Positions 8,696 through 18,894 are shown, counted from the first letter of the stretch. The stretch: 64,000 bases of DNA from HdN1 sp052035295 (GCA_052035295.1 JBPOHS010000015.1:17910-81909), one strand, 5' to 3'. The notes: generated from the sequence alone by a model not told the origin. A program made the numbers and translations.

Positions 8696-9436
8696 TTGAA
8701 GGTGCTTGTCGTTACATCGGAAGTCACGTTCGTGCCGGACAATTACGATCAACTGATCGTGCGTCTGGCCGAGCTGCCACAGGTGGGAGGCCTGGTGATT
8801 TTGCGTAACTGGAACAAGGATGTATTTCTGAAAGCGCTGGGCTCCTGGGCCGTGGGCGCCAGGGATACGGGGCGTCAACTGTTGCTCAATGGCTTTGGCG
8901 ACAGCACACAACGCCGACATGATGCCTACCGCGCCAAAGGAAAGCCGGTCTGGATGATGGATACCCTCAACTGCAATGATGCGCTCGAAATTGTCAAGCT
9001 CAATGGCTTCGACCTGATCCTGAATGCCAGAACCCGCTGCATTTATAAAACGCCCATCCTGATGGCTCCGTCAATCGGGTGTGTCAATGTGCATCACGGC
9101 TTGCTGCCGGAACAGCGTGGCACCATGTGCGATTTATGGGCCTTGTCGGAATCCCGCCCGGCCGGATTCTCGCTGCACAAAATGTCAGAAAAAATTGATG
9201 ATGGCGACATACTGTTGACTTGCGAAGTCGACGGAGGCGGGGAGAAGCGCTTCAGCGACTATCTTGCCCTCAGTGCCCGCATGGAATTTGATGCCGTCAA
9301 ACAATTTCTGACGGCGCTGGAGATAACGGGTTGCCTGAGCGGCACTCCCAATGTCAGCCAGCAGAAACGCAAACATTTTCGCAACCCCGAGATTTCCGAT
9401 ATCAAGCGTATGAAAAAGGAAGGAATGAAACTATGA
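8696..9436 (+). CDS. Formyltransferase-fold protein
   Basis: 246 residues from a TTG start at 8696, chosen because AGGGGAG lies at 8681-8687; an upstream ATG at 8633 would place the tandem repeat inside the protein. The core matches the formyl_trans_N fold of methionyl-tRNA and GAR formyltransferases. The catalytic trio is present: Asn131 and His133 in VNVHHGLLPEQRG, and Asp168 in KIDDGDIL. It lacks the C-terminal domain of Fmt and the N-terminal phosphate loop of PurN. It is therefore probably a 10-formyl-THF-dependent transferase acting on a small molecule such as an amino sugar or amine. It overlaps the next gene by ATGA, so the two are translationally coupled. The substrate is unknown. 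Confidence 0.8.
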   Translation: MKVLVVTSEVTFVPDNYDQLIVRLAELPQVGGLVILRNWNKDVFLKALGSWAVGARDTGRQLLLNGFGDSTQRRHDAYRAKGKPVWMMDTLNCNDALEIVKLNGFDLILNARTRCIYKTPILMAPSIGCVNVHHGLLPEQRGTMCDLWALSESRPAGFSLHKMSEKIDDGDILLTCEVDGGGEKRFSDYLALSARMEFDAVKQFLTALEITGCLSGTPNVSQQKRKHFRNPEISDIKRMKKEGMKL

Positions 9437-11931
9437 GTCAGTTGATAGTCACCATTCATGGCAATCCAGGTGTTGCCTCTGACTTTGATGATGTACTGGC
9501 TGCCCTCAATGCCAATGCCAAGTTGAGTCGCATTGCCCGCCCGAAAGAAGGCGCCTCGTTGGCCACCCTGATCAGCCAGATTGATCGGGAAGTAACGACG
9601 CAGGCGTGCGATGAAGTCATTGTCATTGCGTATTCGTGGGGTTCATATCTGGCCTTGCAATGGGCGCTGACCGCACAAAAGAAACCAACGCTGCTGGTGC
9701 TGGTCAATCCCACCCTGAGTTCACATAATCCGATTCCATCCTTTTTGCGTCACTTGACCAACCTGCCGGTGCTTGGAAAATTGCTGCTGAACAAATTGGC
9801 CAAGAGCAAGACGCCGGAATTTGTGTCCCACAGTTTCGCACCGGCAAAACCGACGCCGACGCAGCGCGAGCGGATGACTACCCAATTGCTTGATCCGGAC
9901 ATGTGGAAAGGGGCCATCGAATACAAACTGGTTCAACAAGAAAACCCGCTGCCGACGTCACGCCACCTGACCGGTGTCAAAACGCTGGTCATCCGTGGCG
10001 CCCAGGATGCCTCTGTCGAGTGGTTGCCACAGCGTGATCTGCTGAATGCAATACTGGGTGGCAATGCACATTACACCCTTGAAGAAATTGCCGGCGCGGG
10101 GCACGCCTTGCCGTGGACCCATGCATCGGCCCTGGCAGATCTCATCCGTAACGCTATACCTGCGGGGAATGCGGCGGCCACACCGCCCACCGCGACGGGC
10201 GACAAACTCGATGTGAACCTTCGTATTGGTTACCAGCCCGGTGCAACCATCAACAACAACATCACCTGCTATCTCGAGCGGCATCTGGCGCGTTTCCCTG
10301 AAAGGGCGGCGATCCGCTGGGTGAATTCCGCTGACGTGAGCGCGTTTTCCGGCGACCATAATGTTGCCATGCAGCATCACGAAATCACGTTCGCCCAATT
10401 CGGTGATGGCATACGCCGTGTGGCGTCCGGTTTGAAGAAACTCGGCATCGGCAAAGGCGATCGCGTCATTCTGTTCCTGCCCATGAGTGTGGGCATGTAC
10501 ACGGCCATGTGCGCCATTCAACGCATTGGTGCCATTTCGGTATTCCTGGATTCGTGGGCGCGTCGCACGCATCTGGGAGCCAGTGCCGAATGTGTCGATC
10601 CCAAGGCCATGATCAGTCACAAGGCGGCTTTCGATCTGGTATCGCAGGTGCCTGAATTCAATTCCATGAAACTGCGCATCATTGCCGGGCCGGGAAATGA
10701 CGGTACGTTCGATGCTCAGCTGGAAGAACTGTTCAAGGCGCCACCCGATCTGGATATCGCCGCTGTCGAATCGGAAACCACCGCGTTGATTACGTTTACC
10801 ACCGGCAGTTCCGGCAAGCCCAAGGGCGCCAATCGTACCCACCGGTTCCTGGCCGCGCAGCACGAAGCCTTGTGGGAAGTGATTCCCTATACGCCGACGG
10901 ATTCCGATATGCCGGCGTTCCCGATTTTCTCGCTCAATAACCTCGCCAGCGGTGTAACGACAGTCCTGCCTGCGCTGGATCTCGCCAAGCCCAGCGAGAA
11001 GGATGCCGCGTCACTGGTGAGCCAGATCCTGCACGGCAGCATCACATGCACGACGTTATCGCCGTCGATGCTGAACAACGTGTCTGCGTATTGCATTGCG
11101 AATAATGTACAACTGAATGGCCTGCGTCGGGTCGTCACCGGTGGCGCGCCGATCAGCAAGGACAACGTGCGCGATTTCAAGTCGATAGCACCCACGGCGG
11201 AAGTATGGATTCTCTACGGTTCTACCGAAGTCGAGCCGATGGCGCATATCGAAGCCGCCGAAATGCTGGGCCTGCCTGAAAACGAAGACCCGGAAATCGT
11301 TGAGTCCGGTGTCAACGTGGGGCACATCAGCGAAGATCTGCGCTACAAATTCATTCGTGCGACACATGACAATATCGATTTTTCCGACACCGGTTGGGAC
11401 AAACTGGAAGTGGCAAAAGGGGCCATCGGCGAATTCATCGTCACCGGGGATCACGTCTGCCAGGATTACTACAATAATCCGGAAGCGTTCTTCAAGGCGA
11501 AAATCAAGGATGATACCGGTGCCGTGTGGCATCGTACCGGGGATCTGGCCTATATCGATGACGCCGGGTATCTGTGGGTCGTGGGCCGCATTCACAACAT
11601 GATCAATCGTGCCGGTGAATATTATTTTCCGGTCAGCGCCGAGATCATTTTGAAGCGTTGCGCCTTTGTCAAGCGCGGCGCGTTTTTCGCCATTCCCGAT
11701 GCAACACTGGGTGAGCGTACGGCGGTCGCCATTGAAATCGTCGAGGGCTATGACGATCTGCAAAATGGCATGCAGGAAATTATCCGCCTGTTTGCCAAAA
11801 ACAAGATTGTTGTTGATTCCTTTTTTGTCGTTGACGCCATCCCCATGGATCCGCGACATCATTCAAAAGTTGAATATGCCGTGCTGCGTGACATGATCGT
11901 CAGTGGCGACACCAGGGATTATCTCAAGTAG
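9433..11931 (+). CDS. Alpha/beta-hydrolase fused to OleC-like AMP-dependent ligase
   Basis: 832 residues from the ATG at 9433, which overlaps the previous stop. Residues 1-245 are an alpha/beta-hydrolase: HGNPG oxyanion loop, nucleophile Ser68 in AYSWGS, Asp192 and His224. Residues about 265-832 are an ANL-superfamily adenylating enzyme: TTGSSGKPKG at 456-465, YGSTE at 595-599, then HRTGDLAYIDDAGYLWVVGR and a SKVEY segment supplying the C-terminal lysine. The mid-domain pattern (FPIFSLNN..GVTTVLP.LD) and the VWHRTGDLAY segment read most like OleC beta-lactone synthetases, which are sometimes fused to OleB. However, OleB uses an Asp nucleophile, whereas a Ser is seen here. Acyl activation with hydrolytic editing or transfer is the likely chemistry. 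No OleA thiolase or OleD is nearby. Confidence 0.82.
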   Translation: MSQLIVTIHGNPGVASDFDDVLAALNANAKLSRIARPKEGASLATLISQIDREVTTQACDEVIVIAYSWGSYLALQWALTAQKKPTLLVLVNPTLSSHNPIPSFLRHLTNLPVLGKLLLNKLAKSKTPEFVSHSFAPAKPTPTQRERMTTQLLDPDMWKGAIEYKLVQQENPLPTSRHLTGVKTLVIRGAQDASVEWLPQRDLLNAILGGNAHYTLEEIAGAGHALPWTHASALADLIRNAIPAGNAAATPPTATGDKLDVNLRIGYQPGATINNNITCYLERHLARFPERAAIRWVNSADVSAFSGDHNVAMQHHEITFAQFGDGIRRVASGLKKLGIGKGDRVILFLPMSVGMYTAMCAIQRIGAISVFLDSWARRTHLGASAECVDPKAMISHKAAFDLVSQVPEFNSMKLRIIAGPGNDGTFDAQLEELFKAPPDLDIAAVESETTALITFTTGSSGKPKGANRTHRFLAAQHEALWEVIPYTPTDSDMPAFPIFSLNNLASGVTTVLPALDLAKPSEKDAASLVSQILHGSITCTTLSPSMLNNVSAYCIANNVQLNGLRRVVTGGAPISKDNVRDFKSIAPTAEVWILYGSTEVEPMAHIEAAEMLGLPENEDPEIVESGVNVGHISEDLRYKFIRATHDNIDFSDTGWDKLEVAKGAIGEFIVTGDHVCQDYYNNPEAFFKAKIKDDTGAVWHRTGDLAYIDDAGYLWVVGRIHNMINRAGEYYFPVSAEIILKRCAFVKRGAFFAIPDATLGERTAVAIEIVEGYDDLQNGMQEIIRLFAKNKIVVDSFFVVDAIPMDPRHHSKVEYAVLRDMIVSGDTRDYLK

Positions 11932-11937
11932 AACATC

Positions 11938-12867
11938 ATGAATACACATGACCCGAATGCGCTGGCGTTGAGATGGTGGCAGTTCATCAAGGAACGTTTC
12001 TCGCCAGGAGAACACCTGTTGATGGTGTTGTTTCTGGTGCTGGGCAATAGTGCAGTGGCCTGCCATTTGCTGGGCATGACCTGGAAGCCGTCCTTGTTCG
12101 CGGTTAGTTATCTGGTTGCGCTGTCGTTCTTTTTTCGCCTGCGCTGCTTTGATGAAATCAAGGATTACCAGGTCGATCTCACGGTCAATCCCACACGCCC
12201 GCTGGCGCGTGGGCTGCTCAAGATCAGCGAAGTCAAGGTGATGTTCCTGACCCTGACCGTGTTTGAGCTTGCCTTGGTGATGAGCTTATCGTTATCGATA
12301 TTCTGGGTGCATGTTGTCGCTGTCATTTACAGTTATGTCATGTACCGCGAATTCTTTATTGGCAAATATTTGTCGCCCCATCTCACCACCTATGCCATCG
12401 TGCATACGTTTGTTTCCATTCTGGTTGGCTACTCGGTAATTGCCATCAACACCGGCATCGGGTTTGCTGAATTTCCGTCGTCCATACTCAGCCTGGGTGT
12501 GGTGAACTGGGCACTGTTCAATTTGTTCGAGTTTGCCAGAAAAACCTACAGCCCCGAGGAAGAGCGTCCCCATGTTGCGACTTATTCTTCGCTGTTCGGT
12601 GCCTGGGGCGCGGGTCTGCTCAGCTTGAGTCAGGTGGCGTTTGCCCTGGTCATTCTGGCCGCAGTAACGAGCCAGTCAGGTGGCGTGGCAACCATGCTCT
12701 CGGGCGTCGGTTACCTCCATTATCTCGGGGCAGGCCTGGTTACGGCGACGACAGTATTCTACGCGCTGTCACCGACGGTAAAAAATGCAAAACTGTTCCG
12801 CGGTGTATGCGGCGCCTACCTGGTGGTGTTTTTTGCCATTCTTTCCGCCCAAGGGTTTTTGTCCTGA
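11938..12867 (+). CDS. UbiA family prenyltransferase
   Basis: 309 residues with about eight or nine membrane segments, the normal size of UbiA-type intramembrane prenyltransferases. The first Asp-rich motif is FDEIKDYQVDLTVNPTRPL (around residues 72-91). The second is in the EFARKTYSPEEER segment (about 200-212), followed by VATYSS. The lead Asn of the usual NDxxDxxxD motif is replaced, as in the DEIKD-type subgroup. UbiA enzymes transfer a polyprenyl group from its diphosphate to an aromatic ring, a porphyrin or, in archaea, to geranylgeranylglyceryl phosphate. With a CarS-like gene three genes upstream, a lipid acceptor is attractive but unproven. It starts 6 bp after the ligase stop, so it is very probably co-transcribed. 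Confidence 0.85.
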   Translation: MNTHDPNALALRWWQFIKERFSPGEHLLMVLFLVLGNSAVACHLLGMTWKPSLFAVSYLVALSFFFRLRCFDEIKDYQVDLTVNPTRPLARGLLKISEVKVMFLTLTVFELALVMSLSLSIFWVHVVAVIYSYVMYREFFIGKYLSPHLTTYAIVHTFVSILVGYSVIAINTGIGFAEFPSSILSLGVVNWALFNLFEFARKTYSPEEERPHVATYSSLFGAWGAGLLSLSQVAFALVILAAVTSQSGGVATMLSGVGYLHYLGAGLVTATTVFYALSPTVKNAKLFRGVCGAYLVVFFAILSAQGFLS

Positions 12868-12888
12868 TTCCGTTTTGAGGCAAGCACA

Positions 12889-15579
12889 ATGTTGGTTTTA
12901 AAAAGCTCTGTTGATATTTTTGCGAAGAAAGAAGCAGGCGGGAAGGGATACAATCTTTATGTGATGTCCAACAGCGGCATTCCGGTACCGGAATGGGCGG
13001 TGTTGGGGCGTTCCTGTTACGAGGCTTTCGTCGCGTCAGCTGGCATCGAGCCCGCTTTGGCAGCAACCATTGCCCGCTTCGAAGCCGGCCAGTGCGATGC
13101 CAAACAGGCGTCCGAGGAAATTGCCGCGCTGATCCTGAAAACGCCGTTGCCTGCCGATATCCGGGCGCTCGCGGAAAAAGCCTACGCATCCGTCGGTCTT
13201 GACCAGATGATTTCGGTGCGTTCGTCTGCTGCCGATGAAGACAGCGCGGCGCATTCCTTTGCGGGTCAGCTGTCGAGCTTTCTGTATGTGAAAGGGATTG
13301 ATGACGCCTGCCGTTTCCTGCAGGAATGCTGGGCATCTGGTTATACCGATCGCAGCCTGATTTACCGCAAGGAAAACCATATCCCGTTAACCGGTATCGC
13401 CGTCGCCGTGGTGTTCCAGCGCATGATCGATCCGGATTGTTCCGGCGTCATGTTCACCTGTGAACCCATGCAGGAAACCCTCGATCAGTTCGTGGTGAGC
13501 GCTGTCTACGGCGTGGGTGAGGGGCTGGTATCTGGCGCCCTGGATGCTGACAGTTACTGGTTGAATGCCAAAACAGGGGCGGTCGAAACTCAGGAAATCG
13601 TCGACAAGGTCGAGGCTTTCCGGCGTACCGCGTCAGGTCATTGCAGTGCGGCACCGGTCGATGAAAATCTGGTGAAAGCCGCCGTACTGGATCGGCAGAA
13701 ACTGCTGCAATTGCACCAGCTGGGGCAAAACGTGCTGGCGCGTTATCGCACCCCGCAAGACATCGAATGGGCCTTCGAGAACAACAAACTCTACGCACTG
13801 CAAACGCGTCCCGTCACCACGCTCAACCGCAACCTGACGGGTTATCCCAACCTGTGGGACAATTCCAACATCGTGGAAAGCTACGGCGGTGTCACCTCAC
13901 CCCTGTCGTTCAGCTTTGCGCTGGAAAACTACAAGAACGTTTACATCCAGTTTTGCGAAATTCTCAGCGTGCCACGCAACGTCGTCAAGGAAATGGAATA
14001 TTACCTCGGCAACATGCTGGGTTCGATCAATGGTCGCGTCTATTACAACCTCTACAACTGGTACAAGCTGGTCGGCGTGCTGCCCGGTTTCAAACAGAAT
14101 CGCGAGTTCATGGAAACCATGATGGGCGTCGGCGAAACCTTGTCGGATGAAATCGCCACGCGTATCAAGCCTCATGAATCGTGGGACACTCCGATCGGTC
14201 GTTTCAGGAAATTCAAGACCGGGTTGGCGTTTCTCTATTATCACTTTGCCATCCAGAAAATCGTCGACAAGTTCCTGGCGGATTTTTCGCATTCTTACGA
14301 TATCTTTCGTCGCAAGGATTATTCCCGCATGTCGAGCGACGAGATTTTCGAGCAATATCTCGCCATGAATCGTGTCATGCTCGATAAATGGAAAGCACCG
14401 ATCATCAACGATTTCTTGTGCATGGTGCATTTCGGCATGCTCAAGAAACTGACCGGGCTATGGCTGACCGGACTCGATGAAAATATCCAGAACGACCTGC
14501 TGGCGGGCGAGGGCAATCTGGAAAGCGCGCTGCCGACCAAAACGCTGATCAGGATGGCCGGTGAAGTTGCCGCCAATGAAGGGTTGCGCCGGTTGATCGA
14601 ATCCACTCGCGATGATCATTTGCTCGAAGTCCTGAAGCAAAGCCCCTACACTGATTTTTATCTCAAGGTGTGCGACTACATCGATCGCTTCGGCTTCCGC
14701 TGCATGAGCGAAATGAAACTGGAAGAAAAGGATCTGTTCACCGATCCGGCCTTCCTGTTCGTGTGCCTGAAGAACTATCTGCGGTCGGGCACCACCAATC
14801 TCGAAGAGTACGAAAAGCGCGAGAAAGCGCTGCGCAGCACCGCCACGACCCGCGTCGAAAAAGCGTTACAGGGGTGGAAAAAGAACGTCTATTTCTGGTC
14901 GCTCGAACACGCACGCAAGGCGGTACGCAACCGCGAAAACACACGTTTTGCGCGCACCCGTGCCTACGGGGTGGCGCGTTCGATGTTCCAGTCGATGGGA
15001 GAAAAACTCACCGGCATGGGCGTGCTCGACAAGCCCACCGATATTTTCTTCCTCACCTTGCAGGAAATCTACGGTATCCACCAGGGCACCTTGACCGCCT
15101 ACAACCTCAAGAGCGTCGTGAGTCTGCGCAAAGGCGAATATGCCGAGTTTGAAGGTCTGGAACCGAAAATCCGCTTCCAGACCCGGGGACCGGTGTACTG
15201 GAAAAATCATTTCCTCGACGAACCGGAAACGCCGGAAGTCGAAGCGGGCGCGGACTACGATTTGAAGGGGCTGGCCTGCTGTCCGGGCATCGTGGAAGGC
15301 ATTGTGCGCGTGGTGCATTCCCCCAATGAAGACCTGTCCCTCGACGGTCAGATCCTGGTGGCCAAGCGCACCGATCCGGGCTGGGTGCCGTTGTTCCCGA
15401 GTGTCTCGGGCTTGCTGGTGGAGCGGGGCAGCCTGCTGTCGCACTCGGCCATCGTGGCGCGGGAAATGGGTATTCCCGCCATTGTCGGGATCAAAGGCTT
15501 GCTCAACACCCTGCAGACCGGCATGAAAATACGGTTTGATGGGCAAACCGGCACAGTCAAAATCCTCGAACGGCCCTGA
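12889..15579 (+). CDS. PEP-synthase-like phosphotransferase (ATP-grasp and His domains, no PEP-binding domain)
   Basis: 896 residues. Residues 1-310 form the ATP-binding domain of PEP synthase/PPDK: GGKGYNL at 17-23, VRSSAADEDSAAHSFAGQ around 110-127, SGVMFT, and LQTRPVT closing the domain. Residues about 320-790 are a helical region that I do not recognise. The last ~100 residues are the swivelling phosphohistidine domain with His852 in LLSHSAIVAREMGIP. The C-terminal PEP/pyruvate-binding barrel is missing. This order resembles rifampicin phosphotransferase, which moves phosphate from ATP via His to a bound small molecule. By analogy, the middle region would bind the substrate made by the neighbouring enzymes. 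The gene starts 21 bp after the UbiA gene and ends the block. Confidence 0.83.
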   Translation: MLVLKSSVDIFAKKEAGGKGYNLYVMSNSGIPVPEWAVLGRSCYEAFVASAGIEPALAATIARFEAGQCDAKQASEEIAALILKTPLPADIRALAEKAYASVGLDQMISVRSSAADEDSAAHSFAGQLSSFLYVKGIDDACRFLQECWASGYTDRSLIYRKENHIPLTGIAVAVVFQRMIDPDCSGVMFTCEPMQETLDQFVVSAVYGVGEGLVSGALDADSYWLNAKTGAVETQEIVDKVEAFRRTASGHCSAAPVDENLVKAAVLDRQKLLQLHQLGQNVLARYRTPQDIEWAFENNKLYALQTRPVTTLNRNLTGYPNLWDNSNIVESYGGVTSPLSFSFALENYKNVYIQFCEILSVPRNVVKEMEYYLGNMLGSINGRVYYNLYNWYKLVGVLPGFKQNREFMETMMGVGETLSDEIATRIKPHESWDTPIGRFRKFKTGLAFLYYHFAIQKIVDKFLADFSHSYDIFRRKDYSRMSSDEIFEQYLAMNRVMLDKWKAPIINDFLCMVHFGMLKKLTGLWLTGLDENIQNDLLAGEGNLESALPTKTLIRMAGEVAANEGLRRLIESTRDDHLLEVLKQSPYTDFYLKVCDYIDRFGFRCMSEMKLEEKDLFTDPAFLFVCLKNYLRSGTTNLEEYEKREKALRSTATTRVEKALQGWKKNVYFWSLEHARKAVRNRENTRFARTRAYGVARSMFQSMGEKLTGMGVLDKPTDIFFLTLQEIYGIHQGTLTAYNLKSVVSLRKGEYAEFEGLEPKIRFQTRGPVYWKNHFLDEPETPEVEAGADYDLKGLACCPGIVEGIVRVVHSPNEDLSLDGQILVAKRTDPGWVPLFPSVSGLLVERGSLLSHSAIVAREMGIPAIVGIKGLLNTLQTGMKIRFDGQTGTVKILERP

Positions 15580-15607
15580 TTCCTCGGGTCGCGCAGGGCA
15601 TTTCCAA

Positions 15608-15639
15608 GCCGCTTCCCGCTCACTCCGGCGGGGTGCGGC
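15608..15639. terminator. Hairpin between convergent genes
   Basis: GCCGC-TT-CCCGC, 8-nt loop, GCGGG-GT-GCGGC. It lies exactly between the PEP-synthase-like gene and the stop codon of rnt on the other strand. There is no real T-tract on either side, so a terminator role is only likely from position. Confidence 0.35.
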
Positions 15640-16302
15640 TCAATCTTCTACCTCACCCTCCGGTCCCAGGGGCAGCGCCTCGTCCAGCCCACCCAGAGCT
15701 TTCCAGCGATTGACGATGTGACAGAACAGATCGGCGGTTTTCTCGGCGTCATAGAGGGCCGAGTGGGCTTCTTTCTGGCAGAACGTAATGCCAGCCGCAT
15801 GACAGGCGCGCGCCAGCACGGTTTGTCCCAGCGCAACCCCCGCGAGCGTCGCCGTATCGAAACAACTGAAGGGATGAAAGGGATTGCGCTTGATCTGCGC
15901 GCGTGACGTCGCCGCGAACAGGAACTGATGGTCGAAGAACGCGTTATGGCCGACCAGTACGGCACGGTTGCACTCAAACGTCTGGATGGCCTTGCGGATG
16001 TCCGAAAAAATGGTCGTCAGCGCGTCTTTTTCGTCCACCGCATTGCGGAACGGGTGATAGGGATCGATCCCGGTGAATTCCAGGGCCGCCTTTTCGATAT
16101 TGGCGCCGGCAAACGGTGCCACATGGAAGTGTCGGGTATGGTGCTTGGTGAGCCAGCCGTGGTCATCGAAGTGCAGGGTGACGGCGGCGACTTCCAGCAA
16201 GGCATCGGTCGAGGCATTGAATCCCCCGGTCTCTACATCGATGACAACGGGTAAAAAGCCACGAAAACGGCGGGCGAGGGGATGCTTGTCTTTGGAACCC
16301 AC
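15640..16302 (-). CDS. rnt: Ribonuclease T
   Basis: 220 residues. DEDDh-type 3'-5' exoribonuclease that trims the CCA end during tRNA turnover and matures stable RNAs. The Exo I motif is VVIDVETGGF (Asp and Glu), Exo II is LVGHNAFFDHQFL, and Exo III is HSALYDAEKTADLF with the catalytic His and Asp. Length and the ALEFTGIDPYHPFR segment match RNase T rather than DnaQ. The start is GTG at 16302. It is divergent from motY, as rnt-side genes are near motY in Pseudomonas, although pyrC, which lies between them there, is absent here. Confidence 0.95.
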   Translation of the reverse strand: MGSKDKHPLARRFRGFLPVVIDVETGGFNASTDALLEVAAVTLHFDDHGWLTKHHTRHFHVAPFAGANIEKAALEFTGIDPYHPFRNAVDEKDALTTIFSDIRKAIQTFECNRAVLVGHNAFFDHQFLFAATSRAQIKRNPFHPFSCFDTATLAGVALGQTVLARACHAAGITFCQKEAHSALYDAEKTADLFCHIVNRWKALGGLDEALPLGPEGEVED

Positions 16303-16415
16303 GGAAATTGCCTCGACCTGATTAAAGCCGCATCCTACCTTACCGGGGTGATCGCGCTCAAGTTTGCTACGGATCTGCCGACTAAACTTGCATCAAGGCC
16401 CGGTGCTCTGCAGTC

Positions 16416-17345
16416 ATGTCGCTCAACCCTTATTCACCCAATGAAATTCCGGATACCGCCCGCGCCGCCGGCACGCGCCCCCTCTGGTTGGTCTGCACCG
16501 GGGTGCTGGTCGGGCTGATGCTGGGCTTGTGGGTATCGTCCGCGCATGCCACCAGCTATGAGGCGCGTCTTGATGTGGCAAGCTGGAACCTTGAGCCTTC
16601 CCCCCTCGAATGCAAATTGTGGCAAGCCGTTCCCAATTATGGCGAGGCCGTGTTTTCGCTGCGTGCGGGTGAGCGCTTGCAGTTTTACCTGAAGACCCTG
16701 CAACCGGTGTACAAATCCGGCAAGGCGCAGCTGGCAGTGTCGGCACCGGTATGGCATGACGGCGTCAAATCCATTGCCGTGGGCGCCACCGATGTTGTGC
16801 CGGGGACCAAACCGGTGGTCGTGGGGGAGAATATTGCCCAGCGCTTTCTTGCCGAGCTGCAGTCGGGCATGTTCCCGTCGATCAAGATGCCCGGTTGGTA
16901 TGCGCCGCACGATATCCAGGTGGATGTTTCGGCGGTCAATTTCGGCACCGCATACCAGGGCTACCTGAGTTGCATGACGTCGTTGTTTCCTGCCAATTTC
17001 GAGCAATTGCAGGCATCGATGCTGCATTTCAGAACGGATCTGTGGAAGGTTGAAGGCACTACCCAGCAACGGCTGGACTTGTTGGCGGGTTACCTGGCGC
17101 TGGATTCCAGCGTGAAGAAGATCATCATCGATGGTCACACGGACACGGTGGGTCGTCGCGGCCACAACTGGGAGCTTTCCCGTCTGCGGGCGAATGCTGC
17201 GCGTGAGTACCTCATCAGCAAGGGTGTTGCTGCTGACATGATCCTGATGCGTTATTGGGGTGAAACGCGTAACGTCATCAAAAAAGGCAATAACAGGAAC
17301 GTCGCCGTCAACCGCCGGGTGCTCGTTCAACTCGTGAAAGGTTGA
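16416..17345 (+). CDS. motY: MotY-type flagellar motor T-ring protein (OmpA family)
   Basis: 309 residues. There is a signal peptide with a long n-region (hydrophobic core about 24-40, cleavage near SSAHA). Next comes a MotY-type N-terminal domain (about 45-190) that in Vibrio binds MotX and the basal body. The C-terminal OmpA-like peptidoglycan-binding domain contains IIIDGHTDTVGRRGHNWELS and ends in NRRVLVQL. MotY belongs to the T ring of sodium-driven motors, and Pseudomonas uses it with proton-type stators. Location beside rnt and argG matches Pseudomonas gene order. No other motility gene is in the window. Confidence 0.88.
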   Translation: MSLNPYSPNEIPDTARAAGTRPLWLVCTGVLVGLMLGLWVSSAHATSYEARLDVASWNLEPSPLECKLWQAVPNYGEAVFSLRAGERLQFYLKTLQPVYKSGKAQLAVSAPVWHDGVKSIAVGATDVVPGTKPVVVGENIAQRFLAELQSGMFPSIKMPGWYAPHDIQVDVSAVNFGTAYQGYLSCMTSLFPANFEQLQASMLHFRTDLWKVEGTTQQRLDLLAGYLALDSSVKKIIIDGHTDTVGRRGHNWELSRLRANAAREYLISKGVAADMILMRYWGETRNVIKKGNNRNVAVNRRVLVQLVKG

Positions 17346-17382
17346 CCCCAAGTTCAACGAAAATCTCTGCAACGATCGATCC

Positions 17383-17498
17383 GGACCGGAGCGTGGGGAA
17401 AGTCGGTTCTGAAAACGCCGTGAATACGTCCCTGTAGGCTCGACGCCGGCATCCCTGCCGGCGACGTTTCCGAACCGACTTTCCCCACGCTCCGGTCC
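17383..17498. repeat. 116-bp palindromic element with 27-bp perfect arms
   Basis: Arms at 17383-17409 and 17472-17498 are perfect reverse complements (GGACCGGAGCGTGGGGAAAG... and its complement). Inside is a second hairpin, CGCCGGCA-TCCC-TGCCGGCG (17444-17463). The element fills the gap between motY and argG. It resembles an intergenic palindromic or MITE-like repeat rather than an ordinary terminator, as no T-tract follows. Confidence 0.85.
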
Positions 17499-17613
17499 AC
17501 CCAACCTTGGGCAACCAAGCCAAAATCTGTAGGCATCCATCCCCCCGACCCGTTAGAATACGCCCCCTAAAAGCAACACCCCCACGGTTTTATATCTCGA
17601 AAAGGTTCCCGCA

Positions 17614-18828
<1,215 letters not shown>

Positions 18829-18863
18829 TCGCTGCTTTTCAGCCGTTGTTGCCGGTTGATCCG

Positions 18864-18894
18864 AAACGCCCGCCACCCTGGCGGGCGTTTTCGT
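18864..18894 (+). terminator. Rho-independent terminator of argG
   Basis: An 11-bp perfect stem, AACGCCCGCCA/TGGCGGGCGTT, with a CCC loop, followed by TTCGTT. It begins about 35 bp after the argG stop. Confidence 0.9.

Noticed and set aside
4547..15579. Complete mevalonate pathway or archaeal lipid pathway
   Set aside because: No HMG-CoA synthase, mevalonate kinase, GGGP synthase or geranylgeranyl reductase is present in the window; only partial parallels can be claimed.
17383..17498. Insertion sequence with terminal inverted repeats
   Set aside because: Only 116 bp, with no transposase coding capacity and no visible target duplication.
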